From Bacillus timonensis (lineage in GTDB: Bacteria; Bacillota; Bacilli; Bacillales; Bacillaceae_L), in assembly GCF_000285535.1 (NCBI RefSeq), contig NZ_HE610989.1:64181-128180 (forward strand): 64,000 bases of DNA. The letters are read 5' to 3'. Under the pieces are notes generated by a model that searched no databases, was not told the DNA's origin, and saw only the letters and a list, made by a program, of their open reading frames with translations. Shown here piece after piece: positions 35,501-42,767 of this stretch; the stretch's first letter is position 1, and each line of letters starts with the position of its first letter. The position numbers and the translations under genes were made by a program.

Positions 35501-36205
35501 GTACGATACATTCCAATTTTGAAATGCTTCCTCCACCCCTTGTTTAAAGGAAGAAAAGCTTAGCTCAGATTCTTTATGCTTATCGACTTGGTTTACGATT
35601 AAGTAAACCTTCTTATTTCGGTCTGTCAATTCTTTTGTAAATTGAAAATTCAGTTCTGACAGTACATGGTTATAGTCCATCACATAAAAAAGTAAATCTG
35701 CTAAGTGTAATGCTGATTCAGTTGATACGCGATGGGCATCATCTGTTGAATCAATTCCTGGCGTATCCATGACAATCACTTGCTCTGGTAATTTCATATT
35801 ATCATGACTGATTTCAATTGATTCGATTGCTTCCCCGTCTTTCGCATATGATTTGATAAGATCGTAATCATATGGAGCTGGATATTCAATGATTTTGCCA
35901 TCACGGTAATAAACACGCGCGTATTCACGCCCATGCTTTACTTTTACTAAGTTTGCACTAGTTGGAATCGGGCTTGATGGTAGAAGACTCTCCCCTATGA
36001 GTTCGTTAATCATGCTCGATTTCCCGGCTGAGAAATGGCCTGAAAAACCAATCATATATTCTAAATTTTTCAGCTTTTTTAGTAGCTGTATGATTTTTGA
36101 GCTACTTTCTTTGTCATTGTTTTTTTCAAAGATGTTATATAAGGAAGCGAGTCTTTTTTCTAAGTCTTCCTTTGTAAGATGTTTAATTTGTTGTGTTTGA
36201 ATCAT
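32525..36205 (-). CDS. dynA: Double dynamin-like GTPase DynA (YpbR)
   Basis: 1226 residues: two dynamin modules in one chain. The first G1 motif GHFSAGKSS is at 56-64 with DTPGIDS as G3; the second G1 GAFSAGKSS is near residue 640 with DTPGADS. Each GTPase is followed by long helical stalk/coiled-coil regions. B. subtilis DynA tethers and fuses membranes and protects against membrane stress and phage-induced lysis. Start at 36205 behind AAGGGG. Confidence 0.94.
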   Translation of the reverse strand: MIQTQQIKHLTKEDLEKRLASLYNIFEKNNDKESSSKIIQLLKKLKNLEYMIGFSGHFSAGKSSMINELIGESLLPSSPIPTSANLVKVKHGREYARVYYRDGKIIEYPAPYDYDLIKSYAKDGEAIESIEISHDNMKLPEQVIVMDTPGIDSTDDAHRVSTESALHLADLLFYVMDYNHVLSELNFQFTKELTDRNKKVYLIVNQVDKHKESELSFSSFKQGVEEAFQNWNVSYSDIFYTTLKDPNHEHNQFTQVQQLLHEKIANKDQLLVEGVFHSANQIILEHIAFLDDKNAEELDKTKEKLHSLTEAERETIPSRIEELTNQLASFAKEREQLETEFIDEIESILSNAILMPFQTRELAKNYVESAQSNFKVGLLFSKTKTEKEREERLHAFFTDVKEKMSTQLEWHLKDFVGKFVEKLRLSMQHTGNEFAIEFAPEELQQLVKPGAGVTGEYILTYSDDVSNYIKRKYKQKAVTLLFGILEQIKSGTATNEQDIKTELEKYKGYQDAFETLKKFEAIRTGHLTQLYDMMNGKSEWTGADSIEKLLSRFVENVQISSTEEILQEMEKQKETTPTTVEKRVRQQKESKGSSEQAILHLENAHELIKPITGLSMLAKDIQEKAYRLKHKHFTVALFGAFSAGKSSFANALMGKHALPVSPNPTTATINKITFPTDEHKHGTVLVKIKSTNQLLADINHSLHIFGEKAESLAQSLEIIHSKISIIEKIEAKEKPHFSFLKAVLAGYEIITPHLDKILTTDMNGFNEYVAKEEKACFVEWIELYYECPLTQQGITLVDTPGADSINARHTGVAFEYIKNADAILFVTYYNHAFSKADREFLIQLGRVKDTFSMDKMFFVINAADLANSIEELADVKEYVESQLVSYGIRFPRLYTVSSRAALLEKRNEVSKKDLGVLSTSGIESFEADFNSFVIDELTEVAVNEGYVDIQRAATIIDSYIQSAKEDKDIKQTKLEEAKKQHEEMKSIVTSVDGKETFSVVEQEIKELTYYIKQRVFLRVSDMFKEAFNPASLRDDGRDLKLALKSCLAEFLESVGFDLAQEMRATSLRIETFISKRLHGQLGTFNDQIQAIHPNMSISESIELHFESIDFKNGLANEDYSRYKKALASFKNPKSFFEKNEKKQMQDELEGLLDAPVSAYLDENKEYLVDFYKQEFTKGLQALQENALQEIREYFDGVIKILSEDIDIENLEQVHETLNSYCIEHMR

Positions 36206-36308
36206 GTCAAATCCCCTTATTGAGCAATGCATAATTGTGTATATATATGTATTTTACTCCACACCTTTGCTTTTGACAAAGCAGAATATTACAAAAGTAT
36301 ATTTCCAA

Positions 36309-36334
36309 CAAAAAAACCAGGTAATTTACCTGGT
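36309..36334 (-). terminator. Terminator overlapping a mini-ORF stop
   Basis: Stem CCAGGTAA/TTACCTGG followed by T7 on the minus strand; the stop codon of the 42-residue ORF lies inside the stem. Confidence 0.85.
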
Positions 36335-36454
36335 TGCGTGAATAGTATTATGCTGTGTTTTCTGGTTTCGTTTTGGATTCCCAACATTATGTAGGACGTG
36401 ATACATCATAAAGCCATATATTCCAATTGTAAGTGCTACAAATAAAGTAAGCAT
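36326..36454 (-). CDS. Small single-pass membrane protein, 42 residues
   Basis: Not recognised. Hydrophobic N-terminal helix (MLTLFVALTIGIYGFMMYH) then a short basic tail with NPKRNQKTQ. The ATG is preceded by GGTG and followed by a terminator that contains the stop codon. It lies between ypbQ and dynA on the same strand. Confidence 0.55.
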   Translation of the reverse strand: MLTLFVALTIGIYGFMMYHVLHNVGNPKRNQKTQHNTIHATR

Positions 36455-36529
36455 TTATTCACCAGCTTTCAACTGATAGTGATAATTATTTTCATCTACA
36501 ATCAAGTGTAACAGCAGTTTTCATTCTTT

Positions 36530-37102
36530 TCAATCTTTTTTTAACGTTTTCATGATAGTTGGAAGAACTCGACTTCGTAACATTCCAACCTCTTGATATT
36601 CTTCATGTACCCCCAATGCCCGTTCTTCGACAGGAATACGGACAGCCATCACAAGTAAGTTTAAAAATGAAAAAATGATTGCTGTGACATACGCCTGGAA
36701 CAAGTAAGGAATGAGGATGAACTCCAATGCTACAATTATATAATTAGGATGTTTCACAAATTTATACGGACCTTTTGCTTGCACCTGACTTCTTGGCAGT
36801 ATCATGATTTTCGTATTCCAAAACATCCCTAATGATTGCAGAGCCCATACTCTACCCAGCTGTGTTAAAGCAAAAAAGAAGAACAAAATTGGATAAAGTG
36901 CCGATAACTCTTTTCCAAAATAAACAACTTCAACGATAAGGGAAATAAAAAACAAAATATGGATGAGCACGATATATTTATAATGACCCTGCCCTACCTC
37001 AAAGCCACCTTGAGACAAAATCCACTTTTCATTTCTTTTGGCAATTCGTAATTCAATCAGTCGTTGGGAAATCACTAATGCAATAAAAATCCAAAATATC
37101 AT
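36530..37102 (-). CDS. ypbQ: Alkylpyrone O-methyltransferase YpbQ/BpsB (isoprenylcysteine methyltransferase family)
   Basis: 190-residue polytopic membrane protein of the ICMT family; C-terminal GPYKFVKHPNYIIVALEF and EERALGVHEEYQ are the family's SAM-binding hallmarks. In B. subtilis BpsB methylates alkylpyrones made by BpsA. The start overlaps the end of bpsA (RBS GGAGG inside bpsA, one base between stop and start), so the pair is translationally coupled. Confidence 0.9.
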   Translation of the reverse strand: MIFWIFIALVISQRLIELRIAKRNEKWILSQGGFEVGQGHYKYIVLIHILFFISLIVEVVYFGKELSALYPILFFFFALTQLGRVWALQSLGMFWNTKIMILPRSQVQAKGPYKFVKHPNYIIVALEFILIPYLFQAYVTAIIFSFLNLLVMAVRIPVEERALGVHEEYQEVGMLRSRVLPTIMKTLKKD

Positions 37103-37103
37103 C

Positions 37104-38192
37104 TTATTTCCTCCATTGTAAAAGGACTAACTCAGAGCTAAATCCTGGCCCTAGGGCTGTTGCAAGCCCATAATCACCTTCTTTACCTATCCGATTCTCC
37201 ATAAATTCCTTTAATACATAAAGTACTGTTACAGAAGACATATTCCCTTGGTTTCGTAAAACCTTTCTAGCGATCTCTGTCATCGATTTTGGAATTCCTA
37301 GCGCGGTCTCATAGGCATCCAATACTTTTTTCCCACCAGGGTGGGCGATAAAATGTTTGATATTCTCCATTTCAAGTTGATTACCATGTAAAAATTCATC
37401 GACATTTCCTTTTAACCAAGACTTTACAATACTTGGGATGTCTTTTGAAAAGATTACATGAAGTCCAGTATTTTTAATGTCCCATCCCATCACATTTTCT
37501 GAATCAGCCATTAAAGTTGATTGGGAGGAAACAAAACTTGGTAGAAGGTCAGTTGTAGCATTATGCGTAACCTCATCGCCAACAATACAAACACATGCTG
37601 TTCCATCAGCAAATAAAGAGGTTCCAATCAAATTGCTTTTTGTGAAATCATTTTTTTGAAAGGTTAAGCTACAAAGCTCGATCGCGACCACAAGCACTAC
37701 TGCCTTCGGATAAGCTTTACAATAATCAAAAGCACGCGCTAATCCAGCCGCTCCACCTGCACAACCTAGTCCCCAGATTGGGATTCGCTTCGTATGTGAA
37801 TCAAAATCCATTTTATTCATAATTCTAGCCTCAATGCTAGGAGTAGCAATTCCTGAGCTTGAAACATAGAAAATCGCGTCAACTTCCTGAGGATTCATTT
37901 TTTTCATTAACATTCGGTTATTCTCTAAGCAATTTCGAATCGCTTCTGTTCCAAAAGTTACAGCTTTTTCAATATATGTATTATTTTTCTCTTCAAAACT
38001 GTGGTCTTTTGCATACCACTCTAAGGATTCGCTAAAATATCGTTCTTCTATTTCACTGTTGGCAAATACCTTAATAAGCCGGTCAATATCGGGGAAATGC
38101 TCCAAGAACAACTCCCTACTGAATTCGGTTGTTTTTGACTGATTGATTTTATGGGGGGGATTACAAATGCCAACTGAAATGACCTTAGGCAT
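37104..38192 (-). CDS. bpsA: Type III polyketide synthase BpsA (BcsA)
   Basis: 362 residues from ATG 38192 (RBS AAAGGATGG); chalcone-synthase fold. Catalytic Cys144 in GLGCAGGAAG, His in HPGGKKVLDAY, Asn in RNQGNMSSVTV. Condenses long-chain acyl-CoA with malonyl-CoA to alkylpyrones, which BpsB then methylates. An upstream in-frame extension to 38315 has no RBS and runs into a terminator. Confidence 0.93.
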   Translation of the reverse strand: MPKVISVGICNPPHKINQSKTTEFSRELFLEHFPDIDRLIKVFANSEIEERYFSESLEWYAKDHSFEEKNNTYIEKAVTFGTEAIRNCLENNRMLMKKMNPQEVDAIFYVSSSGIATPSIEARIMNKMDFDSHTKRIPIWGLGCAGGAAGLARAFDYCKAYPKAVVLVVAIELCSLTFQKNDFTKSNLIGTSLFADGTACVCIVGDEVTHNATTDLLPSFVSSQSTLMADSENVMGWDIKNTGLHVIFSKDIPSIVKSWLKGNVDEFLHGNQLEMENIKHFIAHPGGKKVLDAYETALGIPKSMTEIARKVLRNQGNMSSVTVLYVLKEFMENRIGKEGDYGLATALGPGFSSELVLLQWRK

Positions 38193-38538
38193 GGAAAAAC
38201 CATCCTTTCCTTCAAAAGAAAAACGTAAGGTTACTTTTTCCAAATTTCCAATAAATATGCAAAAATTTACAATTAAACAATAAAAAAAGCCTTCCCACAT
38301 AGCGGGAAAGCTCACGTTTCAAAGGAGTTGTTTTGTTGTTGTGCATTTATAGTATAACTCAAACTTTTTAAACATTCACTAGTTAAATTTTGGCTTCCGG
38401 CCGAAAATGACACATCGAATTTCTGCGTTGGCTACCTTTTTACGTTCCTCATGTATTAACTACATACGTTCCCGTACTCAAAGCTGCGCGGCCTTGAACT
38501 ACTTGGTCCTTTTCATCCTCTTGATTGAACAAACACTT
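38193..38538. other. Intergenic region bpsA / P-loop ATPase
   Basis: 346 bp. Contains the terminator at 38281-38313, an AT-rich stretch, and from about 38390 to 38530 a GC-richer patch with the inverted repeat ATGTA-TTAAC-TACAT flanked by ACGTTCC repeats. No ORF is credible. The patch could be a decayed repeat; unexplained. Confidence 0.4.
38281..38313 (-). terminator. Terminator upstream of bpsA
   Basis: Minus-strand 9-bp stem AGCTTTCCC/GGGAAGGCT with T7 tail. It would end transcripts coming from the P-loop ATPase gene before bpsA. Confidence 0.8.
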
Positions 38539-39618
38539 TTACAGTAATGTCTTCACTATTTCTTCTCGTTTTTTATCGATTGCTTCGAAATCCATGGCTG
38601 CTTTATAGTATTCTTCAAGCTTATCGTGAAGTCTTTTTGCCTCACTTAAAAAGTTGGTACCAATCGTCATTTTGTTTTTATATTCAAGATTAAGTTCATC
38701 GATTTCCTTTTTGAACGTATTTTCAATTTTAGGGTCCATACATAGAGCAAACATATCAATCACTTCATCTTGATCACGAAATGGGTCGACAACATGTGGT
38801 GCAGTTCCATCTACAATGGATACACCCAGCTTAGGAATAATGACCATATCAACACTTTTCGGATCAAATGCACAATGGAAATATTCAACCGACAATCCAA
38901 ATTGCTCAGCATGCTTCCCGACTTTTTTCATCAATGTTGATTTGCCACTTCCAGGTCTTCCTTTTATAATATAACGTTTTTCATATTCTTCAGTGATATT
39001 ATCGATAAAATTTACCGCACCCTTTGGAGTTGCAGCTCCGAAGAATCTCTTTCGTTTTGTTGGATTCTCCTCCGCTTCAAAAGACTTGCTAAATATTGTA
39101 TCAATTAAATTTTGAAGAACCGCATCAGCCTTTTTAAAGTTCATAGAAGAAACATAAATATCCTCACGCTTTAGATGAACTTTCTTTGCTTCTGCAAATG
39201 TTTTATATGCATTTTCGTAGTTCTTTGAAATATCATCGGTTAGTTCAATGATTTCTTTTTTATATTTCTCTAAGTATTGATCATTGCGATATTGGCCAAG
39301 GTCAATAACCTTTTCAACTACCCCAGGGTATCTAGGCTCAATAACATGAGGTGCTGTTCCGTCTACAAATCCTAGCTTTCGCTCTGGAATAACAATCCCA
39401 TCAATTGACTGATTATCAGAAGAACAGTGTAAGTATTCAAGATCATAGCCTTTATCCATGAACACAAGACCGATTTTTCGCATGAAGGTGGATTTCCCTG
39501 TTCCAGGCCCCCCTTTTAAAATATAAAGAGTCTCCAAACCCGCTAATGCCTCATCATACAATGAGTAAAAACCTACACTTGAATTGGTGCCTGCATAATA
39601 ATTTTTTACTTTTGCCAT
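38539..39618 (-). CDS. Duplicated P-loop ATPase of unknown function (PRK06851-like)
   Basis: 359 residues formed by two homologous halves. Walker A GGPGTGKST (36-44) and GRPGSGKST (about 222-230); each half then repeats YxHC, an IxIP motif, and DGTAPHV(I/V)(E/D)P. The repeated DGTAPHV block is distinctive and its role unknown. No membrane segment. AAGGAGG lies 12 bases before ATG 39618, a long spacing. Member of an uncharacterised ATPase family of spore-formers (from memory). Confidence 0.8.
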   Translation of the reverse strand: MAKVKNYYAGTNSSVGFYSLYDEALAGLETLYILKGGPGTGKSTFMRKIGLVFMDKGYDLEYLHCSSDNQSIDGIVIPERKLGFVDGTAPHVIEPRYPGVVEKVIDLGQYRNDQYLEKYKKEIIELTDDISKNYENAYKTFAEAKKVHLKREDIYVSSMNFKKADAVLQNLIDTIFSKSFEAEENPTKRKRFFGAATPKGAVNFIDNITEEYEKRYIIKGRPGSGKSTLMKKVGKHAEQFGLSVEYFHCAFDPKSVDMVIIPKLGVSIVDGTAPHVVDPFRDQDEVIDMFALCMDPKIENTFKKEIDELNLEYKNKMTIGTNFLSEAKRLHDKLEEYYKAAMDFEAIDKKREEIVKTLL

Positions 39619-39762
39619 ATAAATTGCATACCTCCTTGTAGACATCCGCCTACATTAGAGTATGGTGGAGGTGTATAGAGTGTGAATGTAATCGTAAAAT
39701 AAATACGCACTTTTTATAGAAAATTTCGTTATACTGAGATAACTACCTCTTTTCCTCCCATC

Positions 39763-39790
39763 AAAAAATCACTATTCGAAAATAGTGATT
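39763..39790 (-). terminator. Terminator of the zinc-ribbon ORF
   Basis: Stem AATCACTATT/AATAGTGATT, loop TTCG, T-run on the minus strand, overlapping the stop codon. Confidence 0.85.
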
Positions 39791-39920
39791 ATGAAGACTT
39801 CTTATCATTCTTTTGTACATTAATATCAATTTGAGTAATCACACCATTTCCACATTTAAAACATCTTTCTCGATTATTAAGTAATAGCGTATGACATTTT
39901 GAACAGTAATACCTGATCAT
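39789..39920 (-). CDS. Zinc-ribbon mini-protein, 43 residues
   Basis: Two CxxC pairs (YYCSKCHT and RCFKCGNG) form a zinc ribbon; the rest is a short Ile/Asn-rich tail. RBS GGGAGTGGGG precedes the ATG and a terminator overlaps the stop. It is divergent from the ba3 oxidase operon. Function unknown. Confidence 0.7.
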   Translation of the reverse strand: MIRYYCSKCHTLLLNNRERCFKCGNGVITQIDINVQKNDKKSS

Positions 39921-40012
39921 TTTCCCCACTCCCTTTTTCATATTCATATGTGTGCGGTTGCAAAGGTGCTAATCGAAATGTCACAAATCTTTCAAATATT
40001 TTCCTAACCAAA

Positions 40013-40028
40013 TGTGATAAAAATCACT
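40013..40028 (+). promoter_or_regulatory. Fnr/Crp-type box upstream of ba3 oxidase
   Basis: TGTGA-TAAAAA-TCACT matches the B. subtilis Fnr half-sites with the correct 6-base spacer. Its centre is about 43 bases before the predicted transcription start, close to the -41.5 position used by activating Fnr. Confidence 0.65.
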
Positions 40029-40148
40029 GTTTTACTAAGTTTTCACTATTAATATAGTGATTAGATTAGGAATGAACAATTTGTGAAATACGATAGAAGC
40101 GTCTAGATTTTAACAAATTGTTTTGTATGATGAAATTGTAAAAACCAA

Positions 40149-40266
40149 ACTTATTCAGCAGGATTCGAACTCAGCTGAATAAGTTAGCCTCCGGCGGATG
40201 CCACGATTTTTTTTTCGAGCGAACTCGAAAAAAAAATCGGGCGCAAATCCGCTAAGGCGAATTTGA
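40149..40266 (+). repeat. Structured intergenic repeat, copy 3
   Basis: Hairpin CTTATTCAGC/GCTGAATAAG (40149-40183), core CCTCCGGCGGATGCCACGAT, then TTTTTTTTTCGAG-CGAA-CTCGAAAAAAAAA, then CGGGCGCAAATCCGC-TAAG-GCGAATTTGA. It lies in the leader of the oxidase operon, 28 bases before the first start codon. Confidence 0.75.
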
Positions 40267-40293
40267 ATTAATGCTTGAAGGGGGTCGTGAAGA

Positions 40294-40449
40294 ATGGCAA
40301 AGACACAGCTTACAAAGACCAATCAGAAAACAAAAATTAAAGATGAAAGAACTTCCTTAAAAGGGACACTGGCATCGGTATTTTTACTTGGACTTTTCTT
40401 AATTTTATCTTGGCTTGGTGTCTATTTCTTGTTCTTAGATAGATTGTAA
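40294..40449 (+). CDS. Cytochrome c oxidase ba3-type, small subunit IIa
   Basis: 51-residue protein with a Lys/Thr-rich cytoplasmic start and one transmembrane helix (about 25-48). Size, topology and position ahead of subunits II and I match the subunit IIa of ba3 oxidases, which fills the place of the missing first helix of subunit II. RBS GGGGG lies 9 bases upstream. Confidence 0.8.
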   Translation: MAKTQLTKTNQKTKIKDERTSLKGTLASVFLLGLFLILSWLGVYFLFLDRL

Positions 40450-40559
40450 AAACACTTTCTACTTAGAAGAAAAGGCAAGACTTTCAAAAGAATGGCTTGT
40501 AATATTTTATGAAAAAACAGACAGAAAAAGAATGTGAAAATTCGAAAGGGGAAAAAGCC

Positions 40560-41030
40560 ATGCATCTGCATAAATTTGAAAAAATATGGCTCATTTTTGG
40601 TATCGGAATTCTTATTATATTCCTTGCAGTTGTTGGTGTCGGCGCATTTGCTATGGGCCACCAACCAGCTAGTAATATCAAAACAATTGATCCTGAAAAG
40701 GTAGCTGAAACAGCACCATTTAATAATCCTGGACTTGTTCATATTAAAGGAAATAAATACGAGCTTAATCTCGTTGCTGAAGCTTTCTCATATACACCTA
40801 ACACCATCCAAATTCCAAAAGATGCGGAAGTAACAATTAACGTAGCAACAAAGGACGTTGTACATGGTTTTTCAATTGCGGGTACAAACGTCAACATGAT
40901 GGTTGAACCAGGGTATGTCAGTAGCTATACACAAACATTTTCTAAAACTGGCGAGTTCTTGGTGTTATGTAATGAATATTGTGGGGCTGGACACCACTTA
41001 ATGATGGCAAAAGTTGAGGTGACCGAGTAA
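40560..41030 (+). CDS. Cytochrome c oxidase ba3-type, subunit II
   Basis: 156 residues with one N-terminal helix and an extracytoplasmic cupredoxin domain. CuA ligands: His102 (VVHGFS), Cys137, Cys141, His145 and Met148 (CNEYCGAGHHLM). Accepts electrons from cytochrome c. Start ATG 40560 with AAAGGGG upstream; the longer frame from 40509 lacks an RBS. The stop overlaps the subunit I start (TAATG). Confidence 0.93.
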   Translation: MHLHKFEKIWLIFGIGILIIFLAVVGVGAFAMGHQPASNIKTIDPEKVAETAPFNNPGLVHIKGNKYELNLVAEAFSYTPNTIQIPKDAEVTINVATKDVVHGFSIAGTNVNMMVEPGYVSSYTQTFSKTGEFLVLCNEYCGAGHHLMMAKVEVTE

Positions 41031-42682
41031 TGGCGAATTCAATCGTTAAAGTAGACAAAAAAGATGCGAAATTAGCGATGGCTCATTTTTATGTAGCCTT
41101 CACTGCTTTACTTCTAGGAGGAACTGCAGGATTACTTCAGACACTCGTTCGTTCTGGAAAATTCACTTTACCTGCAGGAATTGGCTATTACCAATTGCTG
41201 ACCGTTCACGGAGTTTTATTAGCACTCGTTCTTACAACTTTTTTCGCAATAGGTTTCTTATTTGCAAGTTTAAGTAAAACAGCTGGTACACTTTCTCCAA
41301 AAGTCCGACTTACAGGTTGGATTGGTTTTTGGGTGATGACAATCGGTACTGCAGCAACAGCAACTACAATTCTTTTGGGTGAAGCATCTGTTCTTTATAC
41401 ATTTTATGCACCATTACAAGCCCACCCTGTCTTCTATATCGGACTAGCGCTCGTTGTTGTTGGTAGCTGGATTAGTGGATTTGCCATGTTTGCTCACTTT
41501 GGCAATTGGAAAAAAGCAAATCCTGGTAAAGTCACCCCACTACTTAGCTATATGTCTGTAATGACAATGATTCTTTGGTTAGTAGCAACTCTTGGTGTAG
41601 CTGCAACTGTCCTGATTCAATTTATCCCATGGTCATTTGGTTGGGTTGATACGATAGACGTATTAATTAGTAGAACGTTATTCTGGTATTTCGGTCACCC
41701 ACTTGTATACTTCTGGTTATTACCAGCATATATGGCATGGTATGTTGTGATTCCTAAAGTAATCGGAGGAAAAATCTTCTCTGATGCACTTGCAAGATTA
41801 TCATTTATTTTATTTTTACTATTCTCAATACCAGTTGGATTCCACCATCAGTTGACTGAACCTGGTATCGATCCTAGTTGGAAATACTTACAAGTTGTTC
41901 TAACATTCATGGTTGTTATTCCTTCTCTCATGACGGCATTTTCTATGTTTGCTTCATTTGAAATGTATGGAAGATCGAAGGGTGCAACAGGTCTATTTGG
42001 TTGGTTTAGAAAGCTGCCTTGGGGAGATGCACGTTTCTTCGCACCATTCATGGGTATGTTAATCTTCATCCCTGCCGGTGCAGGTGGTATTATCAATGCA
42101 AGTCACCAGCTAAACCAAGTGATTCATAATACAATTTGGGTTACAGGACACTTCCACTTAACTGTCGCAACGACTGTATTGCTAACATTCTTTGGAATTG
42201 CCTACTGGCTCATTCCACACTTAACTGGACGTGTGATGACAAAAGCAATGAACAGACTTGCGATTATTCAAACAATCGTATGGACCATTGGTATGGCATT
42301 CATGTCAACAGCAATGCACTTTGCTGGATTACTCGGTGCACCTAGACGTTCTGCTTTCTCAACATACGGAGGTTCTGCCCAAGCAGCGGATTGGGTTCCT
42401 TATCAAATAGCACAAGCCATTGGCGGATCAATTCTCTTTATAGGAATCATTTTAGTCCTTGTCATTTTTGTTAATCTAGCCTTTTTTGCACCAAAAGGTG
42501 AAACAGAATTCCCTGTAGGTGAAGTGGCAGAAGAAGCAGAAAAAACACCAATGATCCTCGAAAATTGGAAGCTTTGGGTTGGGGTTTTAGCTGTTTTAAT
42601 ATTAATCGCTTATACAATTCCATTTGTCGATATGATCCAAAATGCACCACCAGGAGCAAAGCCATTCAAGCATTTGCTTTAA
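41030..42682 (+). CDS. Cytochrome c oxidase ba3-type, subunit I
   Basis: 550-residue heme-copper oxidase core of the B (ba3) family with about 13 helices. Heme and CuB histidines lie in TVHGVLLALV, FWYFGHPLVYFWLLPAY, HHQ and TGHFHLTVATT. Reduces O2 to water with high affinity and pumps protons. Translationally coupled to subunit II. The Fnr-like box upstream suggests raised expression at low oxygen. Confidence 0.94.
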   Translation: MANSIVKVDKKDAKLAMAHFYVAFTALLLGGTAGLLQTLVRSGKFTLPAGIGYYQLLTVHGVLLALVLTTFFAIGFLFASLSKTAGTLSPKVRLTGWIGFWVMTIGTAATATTILLGEASVLYTFYAPLQAHPVFYIGLALVVVGSWISGFAMFAHFGNWKKANPGKVTPLLSYMSVMTMILWLVATLGVAATVLIQFIPWSFGWVDTIDVLISRTLFWYFGHPLVYFWLLPAYMAWYVVIPKVIGGKIFSDALARLSFILFLLFSIPVGFHHQLTEPGIDPSWKYLQVVLTFMVVIPSLMTAFSMFASFEMYGRSKGATGLFGWFRKLPWGDARFFAPFMGMLIFIPAGAGGIINASHQLNQVIHNTIWVTGHFHLTVATTVLLTFFGIAYWLIPHLTGRVMTKAMNRLAIIQTIVWTIGMAFMSTAMHFAGLLGAPRRSAFSTYGGSAQAADWVPYQIAQAIGGSILFIGIILVLVIFVNLAFFAPKGETEFPVGEVAEEAEKTPMILENWKLWVGVLAVLILIAYTIPFVDMIQNAPPGAKPFKHLL

Positions 42683-42726
42683 GCTAGAAAAGCGTAATTT
42701 GCTTTATAACTCTGTATATTAAAACA

Positions 42727-42762
42727 TAAAAGCTACGCTAACATTTGTTAGCGTAGCTTTTC
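42727..42762. terminator. Bidirectional terminator
   Basis: 14-bp stem AAAGCTACGCTAA/TTAGCGTAGCTTT with flanking A and T runs, between the converging oxidase operon and ypwA. Confidence 0.88.
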
Positions 42763-42767
42763 TCATC

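Larger units (their letters stand above)
39921..40293 (+). other. Control region of the ba3 oxidase operon
   Basis: 373 bp holding the Fnr-like box, a probable -10 (TATAGT 40053-40058), the palindrome TCACTAT-TAAT-ATAGTGA (40042-40059) across that -10, and repeat copy 3 in the leader. Predicted start of transcription about 40064, giving a 230-base leader. Confidence 0.5.

Noticed and set aside
32525-36205. DynA as an artificial fusion of two genes
   Set aside because: A two-dynamin single chain is the normal form of Bacillus DynA.
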